From an uncultured Pseudomonadales bacterium (GTDB lineage Bacteria > Pseudomonadota > Gammaproteobacteria > Pseudomonadales > Azotimanducaceae): DNA of 64,000 bases. The notes under the pieces are model-generated. The model was given only the letters and a program-made list of their open reading frames with translations, was not told the DNA's origin and did not search any database. The translations under genes and the position numbers were made by a program. Positions 7,902-16,942 of this stretch are shown in pieces (position 1 is the first letter of the stretch; each line of letters begins with the position of its first letter). The stretch spans positions 124,001-188,000 of the forward strand of contig CALKBV010000007.1 in assembly GCA_937775265.1 (NCBI GenBank). The letters are read 5' to 3'.

Positions 7902-9324
7902 GATGGTGACTTCCTGTTTCTGCGTGATCAGTCGCAGTACCGTTTGACTCTTCGGCTTCCTCTTCAGCCAACATTTTCGAGATCGCTTCGTTCAACTTGG
8001 ATTCGGAATCAATCAAAAACTGGGCAGACGTTACTACCTTTTCCGCCTGTCCCAGCCCTGACAGCACAACAACTTGATTGCCGGAAGACACACCCAGCCG
8101 CACCGTTCGTGGCTCGTACTTTCCTTCACCCCGGTCAACAAACACTTGTGTTTCGTCGCTGGACCTTACGACTGCTTCAGTAGGTATCACCAGAACATCG
8201 TGCTGCACATCTGCGTGAATCTTAATGTCAGCAAGCATTTCCGGCCGTAACTTGAAATTAGTATTCTCAAATACAACCCGTACTTTTGTGGTTCGTGTTT
8301 TCGCTTCAGCATAAGGGTAGATATAGGATAGGACGCCGCCAAAAACTTCTCCCGGCAAACTGGCCAGGGCCATCTCGACTTCATCACCCACCTTTATCCA
8401 CGGCAACTCATAGTCATACACCTGCGCGTACACCCACACATCACTCAAATCGGTAATCTGGTACAACTCAGTCTTAGGCGTCACATACTGCCCCCTTCGA
8501 ACACCCACGTTGATCACGGTTCCGGCAGCCGGTGAGTGAATATGCAAACTCTTCTTCACTTTCCTGGTTTCTTCCAATTCGTGAACCTGATGATCTGGCA
8601 CATCGAAGAACTCCAACCGGATCCTGGAACTTTCAACTAACTGTTCTGCCCCCTTTCTGACTTCTGGTATTGTGAATTCAGTCAGCGCTTCTTCTCCCGC
8701 AAGCGCGAGTAAATATTCCTCCTGAGTCGCAACGAGCTTTGGAGAATATATTCCAAGCAGAATGTCGTCCTCTGCCACCATCTCTCCCGATTTATCGATG
8801 AATATTTCTTCAACCCATCCTTCTACTTTTGGGTGGAGCCGCAGTATCCGTTCTTCATTAACATCGATGCGTCCCAGGGCACGAACAGTTCTGGCAAAGC
8901 TTTTTCTCTCCGCGGCGCTGGTACGAACGCCCATGTTTTGAACAACGACCGGGTCGATCCTTACAGTACCGGCCGGTTCAACCGTCAGCTGTCTATCTGC
9001 ATAGACCGGGACGTAATCCATGCCCATTGAACCTTTAGCCGGGATTGGCGAAGTAATCTCCGGATTCATAGGGCTGCGGTAGAACAACACTTCCCTTTCA
9101 ACCCGGTTTTCTTGTTCTGTATACACCGGGATGTAGTCCATCCCCATGGTGTCTTTCGCAGGCATCGCCGAAGTGACAGTAGGGTCCATCGGGCTTCGAT
9201 AAAAAATCGGTTCTGGCTCAGCCACCTTTATTCGATCATCCTGGTTTGAATTCGACAGCCAAAATCCGACGCCTAGACCAAGTACAAAAATAAACAGTGT
9301 GAAAGTGATCAACGACTTATTCAT
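7894..9324 (-). CDS. cusB: CusB periplasmic adaptor of the Cu/Ag efflux system
   Basis: CusB links the CusA pump to the CusC channel and hands Cu(I)/Ag(I) to the pump. The 476-residue protein begins with a membrane anchor (residues 5-24), followed by two tandem copies of a methionine motif at about 41-68 and 81-108, each with M-x13-M-x-M (M46, M60, M62 and M86, M100, M102). E. coli CusB binds metal through one such three-methionine site. Barrel-sandwich and beta-barrel domains of the membrane-fusion family follow (GTVINVGVRRGQYV, then VRVVFEN). The C-terminus ends GSHHHD, another possible metal site. It overlaps cusC upstream and cusA downstream by eight bases each. Confidence 0.92.
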   Translation of the reverse strand: MNKSLITFTLFIFVLGLGVGFWLSNSNQDDRIKVAEPEPIFYRSPMDPTVTSAMPAKDTMGMDYIPVYTEQENRVEREVLFYRSPMNPEITSPIPAKGSMGMDYVPVYADRQLTVEPAGTVRIDPVVVQNMGVRTSAAERKSFARTVRALGRIDVNEERILRLHPKVEGWVEEIFIDKSGEMVAEDDILLGIYSPKLVATQEEYLLALAGEEALTEFTIPEVRKGAEQLVESSRIRLEFFDVPDHQVHELEETRKVKKSLHIHSPAAGTVINVGVRRGQYVTPKTELYQITDLSDVWVYAQVYDYELPWIKVGDEVEMALASLPGEVFGGVLSYIYPYAEAKTRTTKVRVVFENTNFKLRPEMLADIKIHADVQHDVLVIPTEAVVRSSDETQVFVDRGEGKYEPRTVRLGVSSGNQVVVLSGLGQAEKVVTSAQFLIDSESKLNEAISKMLAEEEAEESNGTATDHAETGSHHHD

Positions 9325-10612
9325 AGATATTTACCTCTCCCACGGCCGCTTCAAGACGCGCCAAGGATTGCTTGGCTTCGACAAATGCGCGCCAGTACTG
9401 TAGTTCATAGTTCAACAACGTACTTTGCGCGCGGACCAAATTGAGAAAATCAACCTGACTCACACGATAGCCGGAAAGCATAGACTGAACAGTCTGATTT
9501 GATTGTGGCAGGATACTCGATTCAAAAAGCTCAAATTGTTTCCGAGCCCTGGAGTAATCAGTTAAAGACCTTGATATCGCGCCCCTTACCCGACCCCGCA
9601 CATCTTGTGATGCGTAAACAGCACCTTGAACTTCAGCCGTACGCTGGGCGATTGCTTTGTCCTGTCTACGGCTGGCATAAATCGGCACCTTGACACCTAA
9701 CATCACTGACAAAAAGTCATCACGAGAACTACCATTTGGATTGTCGCCTTGCCTGTCTCCGTAGTTAACACCAAGGATGAAATCTGGCAGGCGATCTTTT
9801 TCAGCACTGTTAAGTCGTTTGTTCGCAGCCTCCAGTTGCACCATCTTCTGCTTCAGGAGTGGACGGGTTTCAGCTCTCTGAAAGTAATATTCCCGGGGTT
9901 GAACCTCTTCAAGGTTTCGCTTCATTTCGCTGACCAAACCAAGCTCACCCTGTTTCGGAAGGTCCATCAAAATATTCAGCGTTATTCCTTGATGGTCACG
10001 CATTGATTCGAGGCTGATTTCCTGGTCAATGAGCTTTGACAACTCTAATTGCGCCAACAACACATCCTGTTGCAGCCCAGTTCCGGTCTCGTATTTCTTT
10101 CTGGCAATCTGAATGAATTCTCTAAACAGCTTTCGATTACTGCGGACAGTTTCCAGTGCGCGATCAAGATAAAAGGCCTGCCACCAGATAGTTCTAACAT
10201 TGGCCATTATTTGCAGACGAAGTTCTTCAACACGCAGCCCAGCGGCCTGCGCATCAAACTCTGCGGCCTCACGTTCGAGCCTTAACTTCCCTGGAAAGGG
10301 AATGCTTTGCATAAAACTTAGCTGAACCTGGGTCGTCGGCTCTTGGCGCCTATGAAAGTTCGTCGCGGGAAAATTCATCGCACTAAGACCAACCATCGGG
10401 TCAGGTAAGGTGCCCACCTGAGAGGGTATTTGTTGTAGCGCGTCATAACGGGCGCGCAACTGAGCCAGAGAAGGGTTGTCCCTTACTGCTTTCGTCACAG
10501 CCTCGGACACACTCAAAGTTGGGTCAACCTTGGCACCAGAAACCGGCGAGTATGCATACAAGGCAAAAATCACAGCCAACCATGCTGCATATGGATTTAT
10601 GGCAATCGCCAT
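9317..10612 (-). CDS. cusC: TolC/CusC-type outer-membrane channel
   Basis: A 431-residue outer-membrane efflux protein that would form the exit duct of the Cus system. It starts with a signal peptide (hydrophobic residues about 8-26) and has the two repeated outer-membrane-efflux domains: long coiled-coil stretches around residues 100-200 and 330-420 with the characteristic LLAQLELSKL and VRAQSTLLNYELQYW segments. No lipobox cysteine is seen, unlike E. coli CusC. The ATG at 10612 has GGAG eight bases upstream. It overlaps cusB, so cusCBA is one operon. A hairpin with a T run lies just upstream of its start. Confidence 0.88.
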   Translation of the reverse strand: MAIAINPYAAWLAVIFALYAYSPVSGAKVDPTLSVSEAVTKAVRDNPSLAQLRARYDALQQIPSQVGTLPDPMVGLSAMNFPATNFHRRQEPTTQVQLSFMQSIPFPGKLRLEREAAEFDAQAAGLRVEELRLQIMANVRTIWWQAFYLDRALETVRSNRKLFREFIQIARKKYETGTGLQQDVLLAQLELSKLIDQEISLESMRDHQGITLNILMDLPKQGELGLVSEMKRNLEEVQPREYYFQRAETRPLLKQKMVQLEAANKRLNSAEKDRLPDFILGVNYGDRQGDNPNGSSRDDFLSVMLGVKVPIYASRRQDKAIAQRTAEVQGAVYASQDVRGRVRGAISRSLTDYSRARKQFELFESSILPQSNQTVQSMLSGYRVSQVDFLNLVRAQSTLLNYELQYWRAFVEAKQSLARLEAAVGEVNIYE

Positions 10613-10633
10613 GGGATATCTCCCTAATCGTTT

Positions 10634-10659
10634 AAAAAGGATCCCGAATCTGCTCGGGA
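10634..10659 (-). terminator. Hairpin with T run just upstream of cusC
   Basis: On the minus strand TCCCGA and TCGGGA form a six-base-pair stem around GCAGAT, followed by TCC and a five-T run. It looks like an intrinsic terminator after the small gene at 10703. It lies only about 20 bases before the cusC start, so it could instead work as an attenuator for cusCBA. Confidence 0.5.
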
Positions 10660-10702
10660 AAACTACCTGGTTGCCGAATACCTGGATCCGACGCTCGGTT
10701 GC

Positions 10703-11059
10703 TTAAACGATAGGTGGACGAAACAATTGAGAGGTGTGCGGGGGTAAAACGTGATTGATCATTCCCACGTCAGATTCAACTTGCGCGAAAAGCGGTTTTT
10801 GAAAATCGATCAGCATGTCAGATACTGAAGAAACACTCGAAGCACAACTGAGAATGCAATCAAACGCCAGTTCACTATTGGTCAACTTGAGTGCATCAGA
10901 CATCTTGTGGCAATCGGGCGTCATCTGCTCGTGGTTGATGCCCATTTCCTGAGTTGCAACGCTGCCAGAACGATCAGGCATTTTTTCGCACGCCATAAGC
11001 TGCATGGGCGAAAGCATCACCAATAGGAGGTAGCTTGTTAGGGTTATCACTCGAACCAT
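10703..11059 (-). CDS. Small exported Met/Cys-rich protein next to cus
   Basis: I do not recognise a named family. The 118-residue protein starts with a clear export signal (hydrophobic residues 4-20) ending in LMAC, which could be a weak lipobox or an ordinary cleavage site. The mature part is rich in possible soft-metal ligands: several Met, Cys and His residues, including GINHEQMTPDCHKM and a later CILSC. It lies directly upstream of cusCBA on the same strand, 91 bases away, so a periplasmic copper-binding role is a reasonable inference. I chose ATG 11059 because the longer frame needs a TTG start at 11083. A terminator-like hairpin separates it from cusC. Confidence 0.6.
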   Translation of the reverse strand: MVRVITLTSYLLLVMLSPMQLMACEKMPDRSGSVATQEMGINHEQMTPDCHKMSDALKLTNSELAFDCILSCASSVSSVSDMLIDFQKPLFAQVESDVGMINHVLPPHTSQLFRPPIV

Positions 11060-11209
11060 TTCTGTGGGCAAAAACCTGATCAATTCGTTAGGTTAACACA
11101 AGACTGTCTGTTTTCTTTGATTCTGGTCAAACCATCAAGTTCAGCTTCAATCAAACTCTGGTTTCATTAGGCCTGAAATACCATCAGGACCTGGATTTCC
11201 AGCCCTCTT

Positions 11210-11761
11210 TCACAGGCTATCGACTCCTTCACCATCGACCGAACAGAACTTGGGCTCTAGATCCAGAACCGCCAACAGTCGGCCAAAACCGATAAACTGC
11301 CCAATCATCATGCCGAGTTCGATAATCTGTTCATCACTGAAATGTTTATGGAGCCGATCAAAGAAAGCATCGTCAATGTTGTGGTGATCCAGCGCCAGTT
11401 TATCCGCATACTCAAGAGCAACACGTTCGCGATCTGTAAACGTATTAGTCTCTTCATCCAGTTGCGAGATTTTATCTTCACTTAAGTCATGTTCTGCACC
11501 CTGCAGAAGCCGTACATTAAGTCAGGTAAAGCAGTCGTTGTGGCGCGCGACTTTTAAGCGCACCAGTTCAATCAGTTCTTCCTCTACAGCTCTGCCCTTT
11601 CGTGCGGGCCCATAGAACTGAAAGTAACTGTCAAACATTTCCTGACAATGGGCAAAACCTCGCAAATTAGCAGTATCGACACCCTTGGCATCCAGATCTT
11701 GCACCACCGCCTTAACTTTGGGGGATAACTCGTGGTCTTCCTTTAATCTAACTCTACTCAT
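11210..11761 (-). CDS. Carboxymuconolactone decarboxylase-family protein, candidate selenoprotein (CxxU)
   Basis: Read through one TGA, this is a continuous 183-residue protein of the carboxymuconolactone decarboxylase/AhpD-like family. Residues 1-79 end in LVRLKVARHNDCFT; then comes the TGA (11524-11522), and the same frame continues with LNVRLLQGAEHD and a normal C-terminal half (TDRERVALEYADKLAL, GMMIGQFIGFGRLLAVLD) to a TGA at 11212-11210. In relatives the interrupted position is the second Cys of a CxxC redox motif, so the product would be C77-F-T-U80. A hairpin suited to a bacterial SECIS lies directly downstream. The start has GGGAG six bases upstream and follows a dienelactone hydrolase by 36 bases. 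A simple nonsense mutation is the alternative. Confidence 0.75.
11481..11521 (-). promoter_or_regulatory. Candidate bacterial SECIS element
   Basis: Immediately after the in-frame TGA the mRNA can fold with outer arms CTTAA and TTAAG (positions 1-5 and 37-41 after the TGA) and a perfect inner stem TTCTGC/GCAGAA (14-19 and 25-30) closing a five-base loop AGGGT. A stem-loop starting at the UGA with guanines in the loop, about 20 bases downstream, fits the known SelB-recognised element; the E. coli fdhF loop also contains GGU. Folding was done by eye. Confidence 0.6.
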
Positions 11762-11797
11762 ACGAACTCCCAGTATTAGAAACTCTACTCATAATAA

Positions 11798-12514
11798 TTA
11801 CTCGAACACTTCGTCAAAAAAGTTCTTGATGGATTGAGTGGCACGTCGGTCTGCATCTGGATTGTATACTGTACCAAAGCCCGGATTATTGGCCGCCGGA
11901 TTGGTAAAAGCGTGCATGGTTCCGCCATAGGCGTGTACCTGCCAGTCGGCATCTGCGGCACTCATTTCATTTTCAAAATCCAGCACCTGCTCAGGTGGCA
12001 CCATTGGATCATCCTGCCCATGAAGGCAAAGGATTTTGGCGGTTATTTTTTCATTAGACACATCACCAGCAGAGAATATCCCATGAATGCTGATTACCCC
12101 CCCGACATCGGCACCTGCTCGTGCCAGTTCAAGCACACACATACCGCCAAAACAGTAACCCATGGCACTAACCTTTGAACCGTCCACCACGTCAAGAGAA
12201 CGAACCGCCTCCAGTGCAGCAGCCATCCGAGCACGCAGCGCTACCCTGTCTCCGGCGAGCGAATTCATCAACGCAGAGTTCCCTTCTACATCCCCGTCAG
12301 CACCAAACACGCCCTTGCCGTACATATCGAGCGCAAAGCCAACATAACCCAGGCTCGCCATTTCTTCTGCTTTACTCTTTGCAAAGTCACGGCGGCCGGT
12401 CCAATCATGCGCTACCAGCACAGCGGGTCTTGCCCCCGAGATACTGTTATCCCAGGCAACATAACCTTCAAGCTGAGTATCGCCGTCCTGGTAGTCAATC
12501 ATTTTCGTATGCAT
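11798..12514 (-). CDS. Dienelactone hydrolase family protein
   Basis: This cytoplasmic alpha/beta hydrolase resembles dienelactone hydrolases, which open lactones in the breakdown of chlorinated or other aromatic compounds. The cysteine nucleophile sits in GYCFGG (C121), with D169 in HGQDDP and H201 in GGTMHAF completing the triad. The ATG at 12514 has AGGAGG eight bases upstream; a TTG two codons earlier is less likely. With 238 residues it is the usual length. It lies 36 bases upstream of the decarboxylase-family selenoprotein candidate, a plausible two-gene unit. Many members of this family act on substrates other than dienelactone, so the exact reaction is open. Confidence 0.85.
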   Translation of the reverse strand: MHTKMIDYQDGDTQLEGYVAWDNSISGARPAVLVAHDWTGRRDFAKSKAEEMASLGYVGFALDMYGKGVFGADGDVEGNSALMNSLAGDRVALRARMAAALEAVRSLDVVDGSKVSAMGYCFGGMCVLELARAGADVGGVISIHGIFSAGDVSNEKITAKILCLHGQDDPMVPPEQVLDFENEMSAADADWQVHAYGGTMHAFTNPAANNPGFGTVYNPDADRRATQSIKNFFDEVFE

Positions 12515-12535
12515 GTTCAATTCCTCCTCTACTCG

Positions 12536-14257
12536 CTAAATACCTGCCAGTTCTTTCATCGCAATATCTGTTGTGAAAAAAATCTGACCACTCATGTTCC
12601 TATAAAAACCTGTTTTCTTCAGCTTGTCCATAACTGGCCCCTTGACCTCTGCCATATGCAGAGTGACTCCAACTTCAGACAGGTTTTCGGACAATTCTTC
12701 CAGCATTTCCAGCCCGCTGGTATCGATGAAGTTGGTCGACGTGCAAATCAGCAAAACATGTTCAACCTCCCGTCGATCTGCGACGTCGTTAAGAATAAAC
12801 GTTTCAATGAAACGGGTGTTAACAAAGTAAAGGCTTTCATCAACCCTGAGCGCGAGCAACTTCGGAGAGGTTCTCACGTCATAGCGTTCAACATTCCGGA
12901 AGTGCTCTGAATCACCGACCCGGCCAACAACTGCAATGCGCGGCTTACTGCTGCTGCGGATCAACAGCACGAATGAAATAGCAATACCTATCAATACGCC
13001 AGACTCGACGCCCAGGCTAAGTACCGCCAGAAAGGTAAAGACAAAGGTCACGGCATCAGTGCCGTTAAAACTGAATATTTTTCGAACCGCTTGAAAATCG
13101 ATGAGTTGCCAAGCCGAGATCACAATAATGGCCGATAGCACCCCCTTGGGTAGGTGAAAGAACAACGTGGCAAATAAAAGAATAGTCATCATCACCAGAA
13201 ACGCAGTGACAAGGGACGCGACCGGTGAAACAGACCCAGAGGAAAAGTTAACAATTGAACGTGCAAAGCTGCCTGCAACGGGAAACCCACCCACCAAGGA
13301 TGAACCCAGGTTCGCCACACCTAGCCCTACTAATTCTTGATTAGGATTGATTTTCTCTCTGGCTTTACTCGCGATGGCTGTGCCGATGCTGGTGCTTTCC
13401 ATGAAAATGACCATGGAAATCAGCAGGGACGATGGAAGCAGCGCCTGAAAACGTTCCAGGCTCATCAGTACAATATTAATGTCGGGCAGCACTGTTGGGA
13501 TATTCCCTACCACCGGTACTCCGAAGGCCGTATCCAGTGAAAAAAGTCGTACTGACACCACGCCAATCACCACTGCGTACATGGGTGCACTTTTGACAAG
13601 GCTGTCAATCACTTCATCAGCAAGCCCCGTTCTCTTCAAAAGCGAACCGAGATAAGTTTTGCAAAACACCAGGATAGCTACAGCCACCAGGGAGACGATG
13701 AAAACCACCTGATTAAATTGGCTCGTCTCTTCGAACAGGTACCTGTAGACACCCACAATGCTGGTATCTGGCGATGATGCCAATCCGATCATCAGCGGTA
13801 ACTGGTTACTGATAATCAGGATGGCAGCGGCCGTGATAAAACCAGTCACAACCGCGTGGCTTAGAAACGAGATTACTGACCCAAAGTTAACAACCCGAAG
13901 TACGATTAGGACAATACCGGTTACGACACACAACTGAACCACAGTTTCTGTGTAGTCGACGGTTCCAGGAATTGCATAGGAAGAGGCCGCTTCGAGCGTC
14001 ATCATGGCTATGATCGCCGTCGGACCAACTGCCAGCGCTCGCGAAGACCCAAATATAGCATAGCCAACCAATGACATCATGGCGGCATACAAGCCAGCCT
14101 CGGCGGGCATACCAGCAAGAAAGGCGTAGGCAATCACCTGCGGGACCGTGACAAAGACCACTACAGTCCCGGCAACCAGGTCAGACCTGAAACGATCCAG
14201 TGAGTACTTCGGACCCCAGGTCATTACCGGGAATATGAGTTCAAGTAATTTGTTCAT
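12536..14257 (-). CDS. SulP-family anion transporter with STAS domain
   Basis: A 573-residue inner-membrane anion carrier of the SulP/SLC26 family. The N-terminal block starts WGPKYSLDRFRSDLVAG and VPQVIAYAFLAGMPAEAGLY, the family signature, followed by about twelve hydrophobic segments; the C-terminal 110 residues form a STAS domain with TSTNFIDTSGLEMLEEL. Substrates in the family include sulfate, bicarbonate and dicarboxylates, and the sequence alone does not decide between them. It is on the same strand as the dienelactone hydrolase but separated from it by 21 bases, so co-transcription is possible. No sulfur or carbonic anhydrase gene is adjacent. Confidence 0.9.
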   Translation of the reverse strand: MNKLLELIFPVMTWGPKYSLDRFRSDLVAGTVVVFVTVPQVIAYAFLAGMPAEAGLYAAMMSLVGYAIFGSSRALAVGPTAIIAMMTLEAASSYAIPGTVDYTETVVQLCVVTGIVLIVLRVVNFGSVISFLSHAVVTGFITAAAILIISNQLPLMIGLASSPDTSIVGVYRYLFEETSQFNQVVFIVSLVAVAILVFCKTYLGSLLKRTGLADEVIDSLVKSAPMYAVVIGVVSVRLFSLDTAFGVPVVGNIPTVLPDINIVLMSLERFQALLPSSLLISMVIFMESTSIGTAIASKAREKINPNQELVGLGVANLGSSLVGGFPVAGSFARSIVNFSSGSVSPVASLVTAFLVMMTILLFATLFFHLPKGVLSAIIVISAWQLIDFQAVRKIFSFNGTDAVTFVFTFLAVLSLGVESGVLIGIAISFVLLIRSSSKPRIAVVGRVGDSEHFRNVERYDVRTSPKLLALRVDESLYFVNTRFIETFILNDVADRREVEHVLLICTSTNFIDTSGLEMLEELSENLSEVGVTLHMAEVKGPVMDKLKKTGFYRNMSGQIFFTTDIAMKELAGI

Positions 14258-14576
14258 GGCTAAAAAGTAAGATACATCTGTTCAGGTTTCCTCAAAATAT
14301 GGCCAGTTACCTCGTGTCAGGCCTCTATGTGGGAATGATACCCGTCTTCGGCCTGAACATGCAGTGCCTTACCTCTTGAGCAGGCTACCTTATTCACCCG
14401 CCCGCACCACAATTGGACTTATGATTTTAAAGGAAGATAACGTTAAACCCTGTCTTCCCTGCCTTCTGATCGGTCCGGTGTTTCCATGAGTATCTGCAAC
14501 GTAAGCACAGCGAAATCTGATCACATTAGATTGACCCTCTAGAGCTCAACCCCTATGATGGCCCCGCCTTAGATCA

Positions 14577-14750
14577 GGTGCCTTGGCTGTATTGTTACAG
14601 TCAGGGTGAAACGAGAAGCCAGTTAAAATCTGGCGCTGCCCCCGCAACGGTAAGCGAGAAACTATTTCATTCAGCCACTGTGCATTAGCAAGAGCATGGG
14701 AAGGCGAAATAGGTGTTAAAGACTCGCAAGCCCGGAGACCGGCCTAATCT
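14577..14750 (+). ncRNA. Cobalamin riboswitch
   Basis: The conserved parts occur in order: GGTGCC at the start, CAGGGTGAA, AGCCAGTTAAAATCTGGCGC, the GCTGCCCCCGCAACGGTAA core, GCCACTG, GGGAAGG and the closing AGCCCGGAGACCGGCC. It lies about 100 bases upstream of btuB on the same strand and should switch that gene off when adenosylcobalamin is plentiful. The 320 bases before it (14258-14576) show no gene. Confidence 0.95.
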
Positions 14751-14853
14751 ATCAAGCAAATTCTCGCGGCGGGCGGAATGCTATGTATGTTTTTCCCCCG
14801 CAGCGGACAACTATTATCGCTATATCACTCGGGTGTGAGTGTGGAGAAAGACA

Positions 14854-16758
14854 ATGCAATCATCAATATTCCGTGCACGATGCATGGCACTTTTTATATC
14901 TTTAGTTTCAAACCAGGTAATGGCGCAACCAGCTTCCGAAGCAATGGAAGTCATCACGGTTTCCGCAACACCTATTAACATCGACGATGCTGGCAGTTCT
15001 GTCAGTGTGATCTCTCGACAGGACATACTGGATCGCAATGCTGGATCCGTTCAGGACCTTCTAAGAGAGGTCCCAGGGTTTTCGGTGAGCCAACAAGGCT
15101 CTCATGGGGCCGTCGCCCAGGTCAGGATACGGGGGGGCGAGGCCAACCAGGTGCTCGTGCTAATTAACGGTATCGAGGTCAACGACCTGGCTCAGGGTAG
15201 CGAATTCGATTTCAGCCAGATTTCTACGAATGACATCGAGCGTATCGAAATTGTACGTGGGCCGCAAAGTGCATTGTGGGGCAGTGACGCGATGGCAGGG
15301 GTCATTCATATCATCACAATGCCAAACACCGATCACGGCTCTTTCGATGCCAGCATCGAATCGGGTTCATTTTCTACCCAAAGAGCAACGTTCTCGGCAA
15401 ACCATGGATCTTCTCGCCACCAGGCAAAGTTTTCGGTTGATTACCTGGATTCCGACGGTACGAATATCGCACGAAGCGGTAGTGAGGATGACGGGCTTGA
15501 AAACCTGACCCTCGGCCTGGCAGGACGTTACGCGGCCTCTGACAATCTTAGCCTGGCTTACACCATTCGCCATACCGATAAGACCAGCGAGTTCGATGCC
15601 ATTGATTTCTTCACGACAGGTCTACCCGTAGATGCGGATTATGAAACAGTCTCAAAGTACTTCTATTCAGGCATTTCAATTACCCATGTCATTAACAATA
15701 CCTTTGATCATTCACTGAAGGTTTCACGGACTGATACCGACAACGAAACCTCAGCAAGCAATCCTGACAAAGACATTACTCGCGGTGTACGTGACGCTTT
15801 CAAGTATCAGTTTAATTATCTGGGCGGAACCAATCGCCTATCACTGCGGATTGAACACAAGACCGAAGACTACGAACAGCGTGGTACGGCATCTCTTTTT
15901 GGCGACCCGAACCAGAACCTAGATGCAAAGACCGACAGTTTCGCGTCTGAGTATCGCTATGTTGGCGACAGGTTTAACTTCTCTTTGAGTGGTCGACACG
16001 ACAACAATTCCGAATTTGACGACTCGGACTCCTGGAGGATGACCGGCAATTTCAAACTGCCCCAGGCTACCCTCTTCGCATCCGTCGGTGAAAGCATCAA
16101 AAATCCAACGTTCACGGAACGCTTTGGGTTCTTCACCAATTTTATCGGCAACCCAGACCTGGAGCCCGAGGAGTCACTGCACTGGGAGATAGGTGCCCGT
16201 ACTTCGCTGCTAAATGACAAACTGGATCTTGCAATGACCTACTTTAACGCAGATCTGGAAAACGAGATCAACGGCTTCGTTTTCGATGCTGGAACAGGAG
16301 GCTTCACCTCTGGAAATATCGATGGCGAGTCTGAGCGAAAAGGCGTGGAACTGGAGTTAAGCTATGCGCAGTCTGAACAGTTCGACCTCAAGGCAACTTA
16401 TACCTACCTTGACGCCACCCAGCAGGACTTTAACGGCAGTGACGTCACCGAGGTTCGAAGACCGGAACATACCGGCTCTCTGACCATGAACTACCGATGG
16501 CAACAGGCCGGACTCAACTTCGCGGTAAGCTACACGGGTGCCCAGGAAGACAACTTCTTTCCTCCCTTCCCACCCTATCAGGAACGCGTCGAACTGAATG
16601 CCTTCACCCTGGCCAGCCTGTCAGGTTATTACAACGTCAATGACCTGGTCACAGTCACGGCCAGGCTCGAGAACATTACCGATGAAGACTACGAACAGGT
16701 TTACGGCTTCAGGTCTCCAGGAATCGGCGGGTATCTGGGCTTTAGGCTAAAGTGGTAG
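14854..16758 (+). CDS. btuB: TonB-dependent vitamin B12 receptor
   Basis: BtuB takes up cobalamins across the outer membrane, using energy passed on by TonB. The 634-residue protein has a signal peptide ending VMA, a TonB box in EVITVSA just after it, a plug domain (about 45-150, with QVLVLINGIEVND and RIEIVRGPQSALWGSDAMAGVI) and a 22-strand-type barrel ending in the outer-membrane signature GFRLKW. The ATG at 14854 has GGAG eight bases upstream and is preferred over a GTG at 14839. Regulation by the cobalamin riboswitch upstream supports the substrate. The periplasmic and ABC partners BtuFCD are not in the window, and no corrinoid synthesis gene follows. Confidence 0.92.
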   Translation: MQSSIFRARCMALFISLVSNQVMAQPASEAMEVITVSATPINIDDAGSSVSVISRQDILDRNAGSVQDLLREVPGFSVSQQGSHGAVAQVRIRGGEANQVLVLINGIEVNDLAQGSEFDFSQISTNDIERIEIVRGPQSALWGSDAMAGVIHIITMPNTDHGSFDASIESGSFSTQRATFSANHGSSRHQAKFSVDYLDSDGTNIARSGSEDDGLENLTLGLAGRYAASDNLSLAYTIRHTDKTSEFDAIDFFTTGLPVDADYETVSKYFYSGISITHVINNTFDHSLKVSRTDTDNETSASNPDKDITRGVRDAFKYQFNYLGGTNRLSLRIEHKTEDYEQRGTASLFGDPNQNLDAKTDSFASEYRYVGDRFNFSLSGRHDNNSEFDDSDSWRMTGNFKLPQATLFASVGESIKNPTFTERFGFFTNFIGNPDLEPEESLHWEIGARTSLLNDKLDLAMTYFNADLENEINGFVFDAGTGGFTSGNIDGESERKGVELELSYAQSEQFDLKATYTYLDATQQDFNGSDVTEVRRPEHTGSLTMNYRWQQAGLNFAVSYTGAQEDNFFPPFPPYQERVELNAFTLASLSGYYNVNDLVTVTARLENITDEDYEQVYGFRSPGIGGYLGFRLKW

Positions 16759-16942
16759 GTGCCGGTGACTACTCTAGGGTGCCATGATCTTTGGTATCGG
16801 GGGATTATATGAACGCCAACGAACGTCAGGATATGCCAACTAAGAGGATCATCACGCTGCGCCCGAACACAGCAATACCGTCATCGAGTGCGGCCGCCCT
16901 GACTCGATCGGCCGCCATTTAGTAGCCCTTATTTGTCAGTAC

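Noticed and set aside
11522..11761. Reading the decarboxylase-family gene as a 79-residue protein ending at the TGA
   Set aside because: The family continues in the same frame for 103 more codons and the stop falls inside the redox motif, so the short version is unlikely to be the real product.
14778..14978. 66-codon frame between the riboswitch and btuB
   Set aside because: It overlaps the btuB start in another frame and has no family features.
16809..16922. 37-codon frame after btuB, starting MNANERQDMPTKR
   Set aside because: A purine-rich stretch precedes its ATG, but the protein is low in complexity at the end and resembles nothing; it may be a chance frame between convergent genes.
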